The position numbers were made by a program, and so were the translations under genes. A DNA stretch of 54,672 bases from Cypionkella psychrotolerans. Lineage in GTDB: Bacteria > Pseudomonadota > Alphaproteobacteria > Rhodobacterales > Rhodobacteraceae. The stretch covers positions 1 through 54,672 of the forward strand of contig NZ_LGIC01000018.1 of the NCBI RefSeq assembly GCF_001294535.1, written 5' to 3'. The notes under the pieces were generated by a model. That model was not told the origin of the DNA. It saw nothing but the letters and a program-made list of their open reading frames with translations, and made no database searches. This document shows positions 36,163 through 44,036 of this stretch, piece after piece. Position 1 is the stretch's first letter. The number at the start of each line of letters is the position of its first letter.

Positions 36163-36168
36163 CCAAGG

Positions 36169-36193
36169 CGAATTTCAAAGACGACGAAATTCG
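36169..36193. terminator. Hairpin after betC
   Basis: CGAATTTC (36169-36176) and GAAATTCG (36186-36193) form an 8-bp stem around a 9-base loop, directly after the betC stop. There is no T run, so termination is only probable. Confidence 0.5.
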
Positions 36194-36258
36194 TGTGGCG
36201 GCGCTGTTGGATTTTAATCTGATACGACTGTATCGGCTCCTCTGTGGAAGCCTCCGGC

Positions 36259-36313
36259 GGGAGTATTTCGAAAAGAGCAAATCCTATGCAGTTGCTCTTT
36301 TCGAAATACTCCC
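36259..36313. repeat. 22-bp perfect inverted repeat element
   Basis: Positions 36259-36280 and 36292-36313 are exact inverted copies (GGGAGTATTTCG then AAAAGAGCAA, and its complement), separated by 11 bases. Outside the arms are GCCTCCGGC on the left and CGCGGAGCGTCC on the right, the two variants of the repeat seen at 27277 and 50141. Two single repeat units facing each other would create this structure. Confidence 0.75.
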
Positions 36314-36370
36314 CGCGGAGCGTCCAACCTGAAATCCCACGCAACGCCCCAGACCCATTCGCCGGCAGCG

Positions 36371-36416
36371 CCGCCGAGAGGGCCCTCGATGGGCCCCGAG
36401 GCGGCACCCTGTTTTA
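36371..36416. terminator. Long stem-loop with T run before the GMC gene end
   Basis: GCCGCC (36371-36376) and GGCGGC (36401-36406) enclose two GGGCCC-centred blocks; TGTTTTA follows. It lies between convergent betC and the GMC gene and would act on plus-strand read-through. Confidence 0.5.
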
Positions 36417-36419
36417 GGT

Positions 36420-38033
36420 TCAGCGCGCGTCGGCCAAGACCCGCTCCGCGCCCTTCCAGCCCATCAGCATGGCGGGCGCGTTGGTGTTGCCTGCGATCAG
36501 GTTCGGGAAGGCGCTGGCATCAATCACCCGCAGGCCTTGCACGCCATGCACCTTCAACCCTGCATCCACTACCGACATCGCCGCATCGCGCCCCATCCGC
36601 GCGGTGCAACTGGGGTGATAGACGGTGCCAGAGCGTTGGCGGAAATCGGCGATCAGATCTTCATCGCTTTGCACAGCGGGGCCGGGGCGCAGTTCTTCAG
36701 CAATCAGGCTCGCCAAAGCAGGCTGCGCCGCGATATGGCGCAGGTATTTCACCGCCGCCAGCATCTCGGCCACATCGTGATCGGTTGAAAACGCGTTGGC
36801 GGTGATCACCGGATGTGCCAAGGGATCGGCTGAGTTGATATAGATACGCCCGCGCGAGGTCGGGCGGCAGTTCGAAAGCCCGATCGACAGGCCGGGAAAT
36901 GGGTCTGGCGTCAGCAAGGGACGTTCCCCGGCCTTCGGCAACAACGTCGAGAACGCCTGCAAATACAACTGCATATTCGGCCGGTCCAAATCGGCACTGG
37001 TCTTGAAAAACCCGCCCGCGTGGTTAATCGACTTCGCCAGCGGCCCGCCCCGGGTCAGGAAATACTGCGCGCCGACGAACAGCTTACCCCACCACGGCCG
37101 CAGCAAATCGTTGTAGGTCGCGACTTTCATCCGCCATGTGTAGTTGATGCCCTGATGGTCGCTCAGATGGTCGCCGACATTCGGATTGTCGAGCAATACC
37201 GGAATATTCAGCCCCGCCAGCAACGCCCCCGGCCCCACGCCTGACAGTTGCAACAACTGCGGCGAGTTGATCGCCCCCCCGGCCAAAATCACCTCGGCAT
37301 TGCAGCGCAGCGCGCAGCGCACGCCTTCGCGCAGATAGTCCACCCCCACCGCACGCTTGCCTTCAAACAGCACCCGCGTCACCTGTGCGTTTGTGATCAC
37401 CTGCAAGTTTGACCGCTTCATCGCAGGCCGCAAAAACGCCCGCGCCGCCGAATTGCGCCGAGCATTCTTGATCGTCATTTGATAGGTGCCGGCACCTTCC
37501 TGCTCGGCGCCGTTGAAATCGCGGTTATAGGCCAGCCCCGCCTGCCCGCAGGCCTTGATGTAATCGTCAACCAGCCAATGCAGCCCCTTGCGGTTTTCCG
37601 AGATAAACAACGGCCCGCCCTTGCCACGCCAATCATCCCCGCCTGCCTCGGTATCCTCCATCGCCTTATAGGCGCTCAGACATTCGTCCCAGCCCCAGCC
37701 CGGATTCTCTGCCCCCCATTCGGCGTAATCGTCCTTATGGCCGCGAATATAGACCATCGCGTTGATGCTCGATGACCCCCCCAGCAGTTTCCCCCGAGGC
37801 CAGTGATCGCGCTGCCCGTTCAGTCCCGGATCAGGCTCGGTCTGATACATCCAGTTCACCGCCAGATCGTAGAACAACTTGCCGTATCCCAACGGCAGTT
37901 GCACAAAAAACCGCCGATCGGTGCCGCCAGCTTCCAGCACGGTGACTTTGTGTTTCCCCGATGCCGTCAAACGCTCGGCCAGCACCGAGCCTGCCGAGCC
38001 TGAGCCCACAATGATGTAATCCGTGTCCTGCAT
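36420..38033 (-). CDS. GMC family oxidoreductase, choline dehydrogenase-like
   Basis: A 537-residue FAD enzyme. The ADP-binding motif [17 protein letters not shown] comes first, then [21 protein letters not shown] (GMC signature 1), [21 protein letters not shown] (signature 2) and the active-site [12 protein letters not shown] His, ending with [23 protein letters not shown] 38033 has AAGGGGCCGG upstream. This pattern covers choline dehydrogenase BetA and related alcohol dehydrogenases. The adjacent betC makes choline a natural substrate, but identity with true BetA looks only moderate by eye, so I do not assign the symbol. Confidence 0.85.
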   Translation of the reverse strand: MQDTDYIIVGSGSAGSVLAERLTASGKHKVTVLEAGGTDRRFFVQLPLGYGKLFYDLAVNWMYQTEPDPGLNGQRDHWPRGKLLGGSSSINAMVYIRGHKDDYAEWGAENPGWGWDECLSAYKAMEDTEAGGDDWRGKGGPLFISENRKGLHWLVDDYIKACGQAGLAYNRDFNGAEQEGAGTYQMTIKNARRNSAARAFLRPAMKRSNLQVITNAQVTRVLFEGKRAVGVDYLREGVRCALRCNAEVILAGGAINSPQLLQLSGVGPGALLAGLNIPVLLDNPNVGDHLSDHQGINYTWRMKVATYNDLLRPWWGKLFVGAQYFLTRGGPLAKSINHAGGFFKTSADLDRPNMQLYLQAFSTLLPKAGERPLLTPDPFPGLSIGLSNCRPTSRGRIYINSADPLAHPVITANAFSTDHDVAEMLAAVKYLRHIAAQPALASLIAEELRPGPAVQSDEDLIADFRQRSGTVYHPSCTARMGRDAAMSVVDAGLKVHGVQGLRVIDASAFPNLIAGNTNAPAMLMGWKGAERVLADAR

Positions 38034-38199
38034 ATCCGGCCCCTTCGCGCCACACCGGGGGGTGGGCCTTGCGTTTGTAACGGGGCAATGACGCGGCCCC
38101 TTGCCAAGATACGACAAAATATGTCGGTATTTCTAAACGCCCCGCTCTTGCATCCCACAACTCTTGCATCCCAGCACCCCCGCCGCCATATTCAGCCTG

Positions 38200-38243
38200 C
38201 GCAGGACGGCCTGCGGCATCTGCACCGCTTCGGGACGGCCCGG
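38200..38243 (+). promoter_or_regulatory. Guanidine-II (mini-ykkC) riboswitch upstream of the SMR exporter
   Basis: Two small hairpins each carry an ACGG tetraloop: CGCAGG-ACGG-CCTGCG at 38200-38215 and CGGG-ACGG-CCCG at 38231-38242, with a 15-base linker. Paired stem-loops with ACGR loops just upstream of the ribosome site are the definition of the mini-ykkC/guanidine-II class, which turns on guanidine exporters. The ribosome site GAGGG (38253-38257) starts 11 bases after the second stem, and the downstream gene is a SugE/Gdx-like SMR protein, exactly the expected target. Confidence 0.85.
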
Positions 38244-38261
38244 TTTGCTAATGAGGGCCCT

Positions 38262-38582
38262 ATGGCTTGGATTTATCTGACAATCGCCGGAGTTCTTGAG
38301 GTCGTCTGGGCCTATTATATGAAGAAATCCGAAGGCTTCACCCAACTTACCCCCAGCTTGATCACGCTGGTCGCGATGGCGGCCAGCTTTGGCCTGCTGG
38401 CTGTGGCGATGCGCAGCCTACCCTTAGGGACCGCCTACACAATCTGGACCGGCATCGGTGCCGTTGGCGCCTTCATCCTTGGCATCGTGTTCTTGGGTGA
38501 GGCTGCGACCCCGATGCGCCTGATCGCCGCCGCGTTGATCGTCAGCGGCTTGGTGCTGATGAAACTGTCAAGCACGCATTAG
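38262..38582 (+). CDS. SMR family guanidinium exporter (Gdx/SugE-like)
   Basis: A 106-residue inner-membrane protein with four hydrophobic helices. [20 protein letters not shown] carries the SMR Glu at position 13 (as in Gdx) and the W-A-x-x-x-K of SugE-type proteins; the second helix ends [19 protein letters not shown], then [19 protein letters not shown]. SugE/Gdx exports guanidinium in exchange for protons. The guanidine-II riboswitch directly upstream supports that substrate over quaternary-ammonium drugs. ATG 38262 is set by GAGGG 4 bases before it. Confidence 0.9.
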   Translation: MAWIYLTIAGVLEVVWAYYMKKSEGFTQLTPSLITLVAMAASFGLLAVAMRSLPLGTAYTIWTGIGAVGAFILGIVFLGEAATPMRLIAAALIVSGLVLMKLSSTH

Positions 38583-38636
38583 CGCGCGGTTTTTCGCAGC
38601 AAGTTTGCTATGCCTTGGCGCGAATGGGGGTGTCAA

Positions 38637-39002
38637 ATGCGCGTCATGGTGATCGTCAAATCCACCGCAGACAGTGAACTCGGCCTGATGCCCACGCCCG
38701 AGGCATGGGCGGCGATGGAGGCGTTCAACGACGAACTCGAAGCCGCAGGCATCACCCGCGCGATGGGTGGGCTAAAGCCATCGAAACTCGGCAAACGGGT
38801 TCGCTTTGACGGCACCGGACGCACGATCGCCGATGGCCCCTTCGCCGCCACCAATGAGGTTATCGCGGGCTTCTGGATTTGGGAGGTCAAAGATATGGCC
38901 GAGGCGGTGGATTGGGTGACACGCTGCCCCAACCCGATGCCCGGCCTGTCGGAAATCGAAATCCGCCCATTCTATGAGGATGCGGATTTCGCCGATATGT
39001 AG
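38637..39002 (+). CDS. YCII/DGPF domain protein
   Basis: A 121-residue protein of the YciI/DGPF (PF03795) family. RVMVIVKSTADSELGLMPTP opens, FDGTGRTIADGPFAATNEVI carries the DGPF signature, and WEVKDMAEAVDWVTRCPNPM closes. The fold resembles muconolactone isomerase; many members sit beside ECF sigma factors, but not here. ATG 38637 is preceded by GGGGG. Its stop lies one base before the caiD stop on the other strand. Function unknown. Confidence 0.88.
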   Translation: MRVMVIVKSTADSELGLMPTPEAWAAMEAFNDELEAAGITRAMGGLKPSKLGKRVRFDGTGRTIADGPFAATNEVIAGFWIWEVKDMAEAVDWVTRCPNPMPGLSEIEIRPFYEDADFADM

Positions 39003-39003
39003 C

Positions 39004-39798
39004 TTACTTGCCCTTCCACACCGGATCGCGTTTTTCCACGAAGGCGCGCGCGCCCTCCAACTGATCCTCGGACGAATAGAGCTTGTCCACCGTCGGCAGC
39101 AGCCGCTTTGACACCCGGTTCAGCGCGTCTTGGAAGCGCATATTCTCGGCCTCGCGCACCACTTCCTTGATCGCGGCATAGACCAGCGGCGGTCCAGATT
39201 CCAACAGCCGCGCCAGATCCCAAGCCTTCGGCAGCAGATCCGCGGATGAGGTGATTTCCTTCACAATCCCCCAGCGATGCGCTTCCTCGGCATCAAACCA
39301 ACGCCCGGTCAGCAGCAAATCCATCGCGACGTGATAGGGGATGCGCTTGGGCAGCTTGATGCTGGCGGCATCGGCCACAGTGCCCGAGCGAATTTCCGGC
39401 AAGGCAAAGGTCGCGTTGGCCGAACACAGGATCAGGTCAGCCGACAGCGCCAGTTCCAAACCGCCACCGCAGCAAATCCCGTTCACCGCCGCGATCACCG
39501 GCTTGTTCAGGTTCGGCAATTCCTGCAAGCCGCCAAAGCCGCCCACGCCGTAATCGCCATCCACCGCGTCGCCCTCTGCGGCAGCCTTCAAATCCCAACC
39601 GGGGCAAAAGAATTTCTCCCCCGCCGCGCGCAGAATACATACCCTTAAAGAGTCATCGTCGCGGAAATCACGGAACACCAACCCCATCACCCGGCTGGTT
39701 TTCAGGCTGATCGCATTGGCTTTCGGGCTGTCCAGCGTGACCTCCAGAATGGCCCCCTCGCGCCGGGTCTTGATCGGGCCTTCGGTTCGCATTTCCAT
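39004..39798 (-). CDS. caiD: Carnitinyl-CoA dehydratase-type enoyl-CoA hydratase (CaiD)
   Basis: A 264-residue crotonase-fold enzyme. CaiD interconverts crotonobetainyl-CoA and carnitinyl-CoA. GEKFFCPGWDLKAAAEGDA, GDYGVGGFGGLQEL, NKPVIAAVNGICCGGGLELAL and EKRDPVWKGK closely follow the E. coli CaiD sequence as I remember it. The two catalytic Glu residues of the crotonase fold are at E115 (GGGLELAL) and E135 (FALPEIRSG). A TTG at 39804 is an alternative start; ATG 39798 has AAGGA 10 bases upstream. It is last in the carnitine operon. Confidence 0.88.
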   Translation of the reverse strand: MEMRTEGPIKTRREGAILEVTLDSPKANAISLKTSRVMGLVFRDFRDDDSLRVCILRAAGEKFFCPGWDLKAAAEGDAVDGDYGVGGFGGLQELPNLNKPVIAAVNGICCGGGLELALSADLILCSANATFALPEIRSGTVADAASIKLPKRIPYHVAMDLLLTGRWFDAEEAHRWGIVKEITSSADLLPKAWDLARLLESGPPLVYAAIKEVVREAENMRFQDALNRVSKRLLPTVDKLYSSEDQLEGARAFVEKRDPVWKGK

Positions 39799-39800
39799 CT

Positions 39801-41789
39801 TCAAGCCATCCTTACCAATGCATCCACCGCAACCGCCCCTTCGGGCCGCACGAGGATCGGGTTAATCTCAATTTCTTCCAAACGCGCATCGGCCAGCATC
39901 AGATCGCCCAAGGCTACGGCAATCTCGGCCACCGCCTGCATGTCAGCCTTGGTGCGCCCCCGGTAGCCATCCAGCAGCGGCCACAGCCGCAAGCCACGCA
40001 TTGCCTCCAGCACCTGTGGCACGCTCACGGGCAGGATCAACGTCACCGTATCGGCCAGCACTTCTGCCGTGACCCCGCCCATGCCCAAGGTCAAACTGAC
40101 GCCATAAATCGGATCACGCCGCAGCCCCAGCAGGATTTCCCCTACCGCGCCCGTCACCATCTCCTCGGCCAGATAGCCCGTGGCCCCCGGCATCTCGGCC
40201 TGCCCTTCCAGCGAAGACAGCCCCAAGCGCACCGCCCCCGCTTCGGTCTTATGCGCAAACCCCAGCCCCTTTAAAGCATAGGGCGCGGTCAACCCCGCCG
40301 CCCCCGCAACCACCTCGGCCAACGTCCCCGAAACCGCCCGTGGCACCGCGACGCCCGCCTGCGCCAGCAAAGCTTTCCCCTCGGCCTCCGACAACATCCG
40401 GCTGTCGCGCGGCGGCAGCGCCTTGGCAGGCCGCCACCCCGAAACGCCCGGAGCCACCTGCGCCGCCTTCACCGCAGCCAGTGCCGTCTCCAGCCCCATC
40501 AGCGTCACAACGCCTTGATCCATCAAGGCAATCGCTTGCGCCTCGTCGAAATTCTCGGGCATCGAAGCCACAGGCAAAGCAATCTTGCCGCTGGTTTTCT
40601 GCGCCGACACAATAGCCTCCAAGGCAGGCTGATAGCCCGCCGGATCGCAGCGGTCATTCCTCGGCGGGTCGATGATATAGAGGCCCGCGTCGTAAGCCTC
40701 TAGCATCGCGGTAAAAACTTCGGTAGTTTTCGGCCCGTCACCCCAGATAAACGTGTGATAATCCAGCGGGTTGGAGATCGTCGGGATTTCGCCCAGCACC
40801 TTGAACAACCGGTCATGCGTCGCCTGCGGCACGGGCGGGAAATCAATGCCATAAGGTGCCGCCAAATCCGCCACCAAGCCAGCCTCACCGCCCGAGCACG
40901 ACAGGCTGCAAATCCGTGAACCAATCTGCGGCCCATGCACATGGAAAATCTTCAAAGTCTCAATCAGTTCCGAAGGCGTATTCACCTCGGCCACGCCGAT
41001 CTGGCGCAGAAACGCCGACGACGCCGCTCCACCCCCCGCCAAGGATGCGGTATGCGAGGCCGCCGCCGTCCGGCTCAACTCCGTCTTGCCGGACTTAATA
41101 CAGACAACCCCCTTGCCCCTCGCCCGCGCACGTTCCGCCAAAGCGGCAAAGGCCACCGCATCGTCAATGCCCTCGATATACATCCCCAAGGCGGTCACGC
41201 GCGGATCGTCCAACAACGCGCCCGCCAAATCGGCCAAACCCACCACCGCCGCATTGCCCAGACATGCCACATAAGCCACCGGCAAAGCCCGCTTCTGCAT
41301 ACCGAGATTGATCACGATGTTCGAGGATTGGCTGACCAAAGCCACTCCGGTCTGCACCGGAATCCCGCCGTGCTGATCCGGCCAAAGCAGCGCGCCGTCG
41401 AGGTAATTGATCACCCCATAGCAGTTCGGCCCCAAAATCGGCATATCGCCAGCCGCCGCGATCAACCGCGCCTGCAACTCCGGCTCGCCAGCCTCGGTCC
41501 AGCCAGAGGCAAAGCAAATCGCCCCGCCCGCCCCCATCGCCGCCAGTTCCGCCACCACTTCAATCGTCGCAAACCTGTTGACCCCGATAAACGTCGCATC
41601 CGGCGCTGCGGGCAAATCGGCCAGCGAGGCATAGGCCCTCAGCCCGCCAATCTCGGCCTTGGTCGGATGCACCGGCCAAATATCCCCGGCAAAGCCCATC
41701 TTGCGGCATTGCTCGATCACGTTCAGCGCCCAACCTGCGCCCAGCACGGCAATGCTGCGGGGTCGCAGCAGGCGGTCAAGATTGGCCAT
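39801..41789 (-). CDS. NDP-forming acyl-CoA ligase (acetate-CoA ligase family)
   Basis: A 662-residue fused alpha-beta ligase of the ADP-forming acetyl-CoA synthetase group, which makes acyl-CoA with ATP giving ADP and phosphate. The CoA-binding domain starts LLRPRSIAVLGAGWALNVIE; GPNCYGVINY, a TGVALVSQSSNIVIN block, and the phosphohistidine loop AAASHTASLAG (H246) follow. The ATP-grasp part ends EEIEINPILVRPEGAVAVDAL. In this operon it is the obvious candidate for charging carnitine, crotonobetaine or gamma-butyrobetaine with CoA, instead of the AMP-forming CaiC. The substrate is inference. Confidence 0.85.
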   Translation of the reverse strand: MANLDRLLRPRSIAVLGAGWALNVIEQCRKMGFAGDIWPVHPTKAEIGGLRAYASLADLPAAPDATFIGVNRFATIEVVAELAAMGAGGAICFASGWTEAGEPELQARLIAAAGDMPILGPNCYGVINYLDGALLWPDQHGGIPVQTGVALVSQSSNIVINLGMQKRALPVAYVACLGNAAVVGLADLAGALLDDPRVTALGMYIEGIDDAVAFAALAERARARGKGVVCIKSGKTELSRTAAASHTASLAGGGAASSAFLRQIGVAEVNTPSELIETLKIFHVHGPQIGSRICSLSCSGGEAGLVADLAAPYGIDFPPVPQATHDRLFKVLGEIPTISNPLDYHTFIWGDGPKTTEVFTAMLEAYDAGLYIIDPPRNDRCDPAGYQPALEAIVSAQKTSGKIALPVASMPENFDEAQAIALMDQGVVTLMGLETALAAVKAAQVAPGVSGWRPAKALPPRDSRMLSEAEGKALLAQAGVAVPRAVSGTLAEVVAGAAGLTAPYALKGLGFAHKTEAGAVRLGLSSLEGQAEMPGATGYLAEEMVTGAVGEILLGLRRDPIYGVSLTLGMGGVTAEVLADTVTLILPVSVPQVLEAMRGLRLWPLLDGYRGRTKADMQAVAEIAVALGDLMLADARLEEIEINPILVRPEGAVAVDALVRMA

Positions 41790-41792
41790 TCA

Positions 41793-42095
41793 CTATCCTT
41801 CGGTCTTACCAGCGCGGTCGATGTGGCCCAGATCCCGCTCTGGCCACACCCGATCCCGCACCATCTGTTTCAGCACTTTCACATCCGGGAAACCGCCGCG
41901 CTCTTTGCGGTCCCAGATCACCTCACCGTCCAGCGTGATCTGAAACAGCCCGCCCGTCGCCGGGATCAGCGTGACAGAGGCGATGTCCTGCCCGAAGGTA
42001 GACAGCAGTTCCTGCGCCATCCAAGCCGTGCGCAAAAGCCAGTTGCATTGCGTGCAATAGCTCAAGGTGATCACCGGCCGCTTGATATCGCTCAT
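41793..42095 (-). CDS. SelT/SelW/SelH (Rdx) family protein, Cys form
   Basis: A 100-residue thioredoxin-like protein. VITLSYCTQCNWLLRTAWMA holds the CxxC redox pair, coded TGC in both positions rather than with selenocysteine. TGGLFQITLDGEVIWDRKERGGFPDVKVLKQ is the full Rdx signature. Such proteins are thought to be thiol reductants of unknown partners. It is embedded between the acyl-CoA dehydrogenase and the CoA ligase with gaps of 3 and 15 bases, so it is part of the operon. Confidence 0.9.
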   Translation of the reverse strand: MSDIKRPVITLSYCTQCNWLLRTAWMAQELLSTFGQDIASVTLIPATGGLFQITLDGEVIWDRKERGGFPDVKVLKQMVRDRVWPERDLGHIDRAGKTEG

Positions 42096-42110
42096 AAATC
42101 TGGCCTTTCG

Positions 42111-43274
42111 TTACGCGCCAAAGGGCCGCAACAATTCACGGCTGATGATGTGGCGCTGGATTTCCGAGGTGCCTTCCCAAATACGCTCCACGCGCGCGTC
42201 GCGCCAGATGCGTTCCAGCGGCAACTCGTCCATCAGGCCCATACCACCATGAATCTGGATCGCCTCATCGGCGATCATCGCCAGCACTTCGCTGGCCTTC
42301 AGTTTCGCCATCGACATATCGGCCTCGGTCACCGAACCCTGATCGTATTTCCAAGCCGCCTCGCGCGTCAGCAATTCCGCCGCTTTCAACTCCATCGCCA
42401 TATCGGCAAGCTTGAACGAAACGCCTTGGAATTTGCCGATCTGCTGGCCGAACTGCTTACGCTCTGCCGCATAGGAAATCGCATGGCCCAACGCACGTTC
42501 CGCACGGCCCAAGCAGGTCGAGGCCACTTGCAGTCGGGTTGCACCCAGCCATTTCCCCGCCACTTCAAAGCCCTTATGGACTTCACCGAGGATCTGGCTG
42601 GACGGCAAACGGCAGTCATCAAACTCCAAAATCATGTTGTTGTAGCCGCGATGGCTGACGTTGCGGTAGCCCTCGCGCACGGTGAATCCCGGCGTGCCTT
42701 TATCGACCAGAAACGCGGTGATCAGCTTTTTCTTGCCGCGCGGCGTGTCTTCCTCGCCCGTCGCTACCCAGACAATCGCGAAATCCGCGACGTCAGCATG
42801 GCTGATGAAATGCTTGGTGCCGTTCAGCACATAGTCGCCGCCATCGGCGCGCGCGAAGGCCTTCATGCTGCGCAAATCTGAGCCCGAGCCGGGTTCCGTC
42901 ATCGCCTGACAGTCGTGCTTTTCGGCGCGGATGCAAGGGAACAGATATTTCTCGCGCTGCTCTGGCGTGCACGCCAGAAGGATGTTTGAAGGGCGCGCCA
43001 CACAGTTCCAGTGCAAAGCATAGTTCGCCTTGCCCAACTCTTTTTCATACAAAAGCCACGTCAGGGTATCGAGGCCAGCCCCGCCGACATCCTCCGGCAT
43101 GTTGGCCGCATAAAGCCCCGCCTCGACGGCTTTTTTGGAGATTTCCTTCATCAGATCATGCCGCAAAACCCCGGTGCGCTCCACCTCGGCCTCATGCGGG
43201 AACAACTCGTTCTCCACAAAGGCGCGGGTGGTGTCGATAATCATCTGCTGTTCTTCAGACAGGCCGAAATTCAT
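42111..43274 (-). CDS. Acyl-CoA dehydrogenase, likely gamma-butyrobetainyl-CoA type
   Basis: A 387-residue FAD enzyme. MNFGLSEEQQMIIDTTRAFV opens the N-terminal helices; DCQAMTEPGSGSDLRSMKAF and FISHADVADFAIVWVATG form the FAD/substrate loops; GRAERALGHAISYAAERKQFG and AIQIHGGMGLMDELPLERIW close it. The likely catalytic base is E367 in IWEGTSEIQRH. Its place beside CaiD suggests oxidation of gamma-butyrobetainyl-CoA to crotonobetainyl-CoA (CaiA-like, but perhaps in the forward catabolic direction). An ETF must act elsewhere. Confidence 0.9.
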   Translation of the reverse strand: MNFGLSEEQQMIIDTTRAFVENELFPHEAEVERTGVLRHDLMKEISKKAVEAGLYAANMPEDVGGAGLDTLTWLLYEKELGKANYALHWNCVARPSNILLACTPEQREKYLFPCIRAEKHDCQAMTEPGSGSDLRSMKAFARADGGDYVLNGTKHFISHADVADFAIVWVATGEEDTPRGKKKLITAFLVDKGTPGFTVREGYRNVSHRGYNNMILEFDDCRLPSSQILGEVHKGFEVAGKWLGATRLQVASTCLGRAERALGHAISYAAERKQFGQQIGKFQGVSFKLADMAMELKAAELLTREAAWKYDQGSVTEADMSMAKLKASEVLAMIADEAIQIHGGMGLMDELPLERIWRDARVERIWEGTSEIQRHIISRELLRPFGA

Positions 43275-43283
43275 CTTATTTCC

Positions 43284-44036
43284 TTACGGATCAACGTTGT
43301 AGGTCATGCCATCGACCGCCAGCGCTTGGCCTGAAACCATGCGCGCGCCGTCAGAGGCCAAATAAAGCGCCATCGCCGCCACATCTTCGGGGTCGGTCAG
43401 CCGTTTCAAAGCGGTGCCAGAAGCATAGCCTTGGCGCACCGCATCGGGCGTCATGCCCTTGACCGCAGCCTCGGCCTCAATCACCCGGTCAATGCGCGGG
43501 CCATTCACCGAACCGGGGCAGATCGCATTGGCGCGGATGCCATGCGGACCCAATTCCATCGCCACGGTTTTCATCAAGCCGATGACGCCCCATTTCGCCG
43601 CCACATAGGGCGCGCGGAATGGGTTGCCATAAAGCCCAGCAGTCGAGGACATGAAGATCATCACGCCCTTGCCGGCAGGTTTCATCAGTCTAGCGGCATA
43701 TTTCGCCGCCAGCATCGCACCATCGAGATTGACGGCAAGACACTGATGCCACGCCGCCAAATCCATATCTTCAATCGCCGCCGTCGGCCCCTTGATCCCG
43801 GCATTGGCGCAAAGCACATCCAGCCCGCCCCATTCCGCTGCGATCTGCTCGAACAGCGCCTGCATCCCCGGCTCAAGACTGGCATCGCAGACCGAGCCGC
43901 GAATGCCCGGCGGCAATGCGGCCACCATGGCTGCGTCCACATCCGTCACCCAGACGCGATAGCCCGCCCCGGCAAAGGCTTTCGCCATCACCAGACCAAT
44001 GCCATTCGCGCCTGCGGTGATCAGAACGGTTTTCAT
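43284..44036 (-). CDS. Short-chain dehydrogenase/reductase
   Basis: A 250-residue NAD(P)-dependent SDR. KTVLITAGANGIGLVMAKAF has the T-G-x-x-x-G-x-G-type cofactor loop (here T-A-G-A-N-G-I-G); LCANAGIKGP is the NNAG-like strand; the catalytic set is MSSTAGLYG and APYVAAKWG (Ser, Tyr, Lys). ATG 44036 overlaps the upstream stop by four bases. In a carnitine operon it could reduce or oxidise 3-hydroxybutyrate/acetoacetate made from dehydrocarnitine; that is inference. A D-carnitine role is also possible. Confidence 0.88.
   Translation of the reverse strand: MKTVLITAGANGIGLVMAKAFAGAGYRVWVTDVDAAMVAALPPGIRGSVCDASLEPGMQALFEQIAAEWGGLDVLCANAGIKGPTAAIEDMDLAAWHQCLAVNLDGAMLAAKYAARLMKPAGKGVMIFMSSTAGLYGNPFRAPYVAAKWGVIGLMKTVAMELGPHGIRANAICPGSVNGPRIDRVIEAEAAVKGMTPDAVRQGYASGTALKRLTDPEDVAAMALYLASDGARMVSGQALAVDGMTYNVDP

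Noticed and set aside
40935-42881. 648-codon plus-strand open frame
   Set aside because: It lies antisense across three real operon genes; rich in His/Arg/Gln as shadow frames are.
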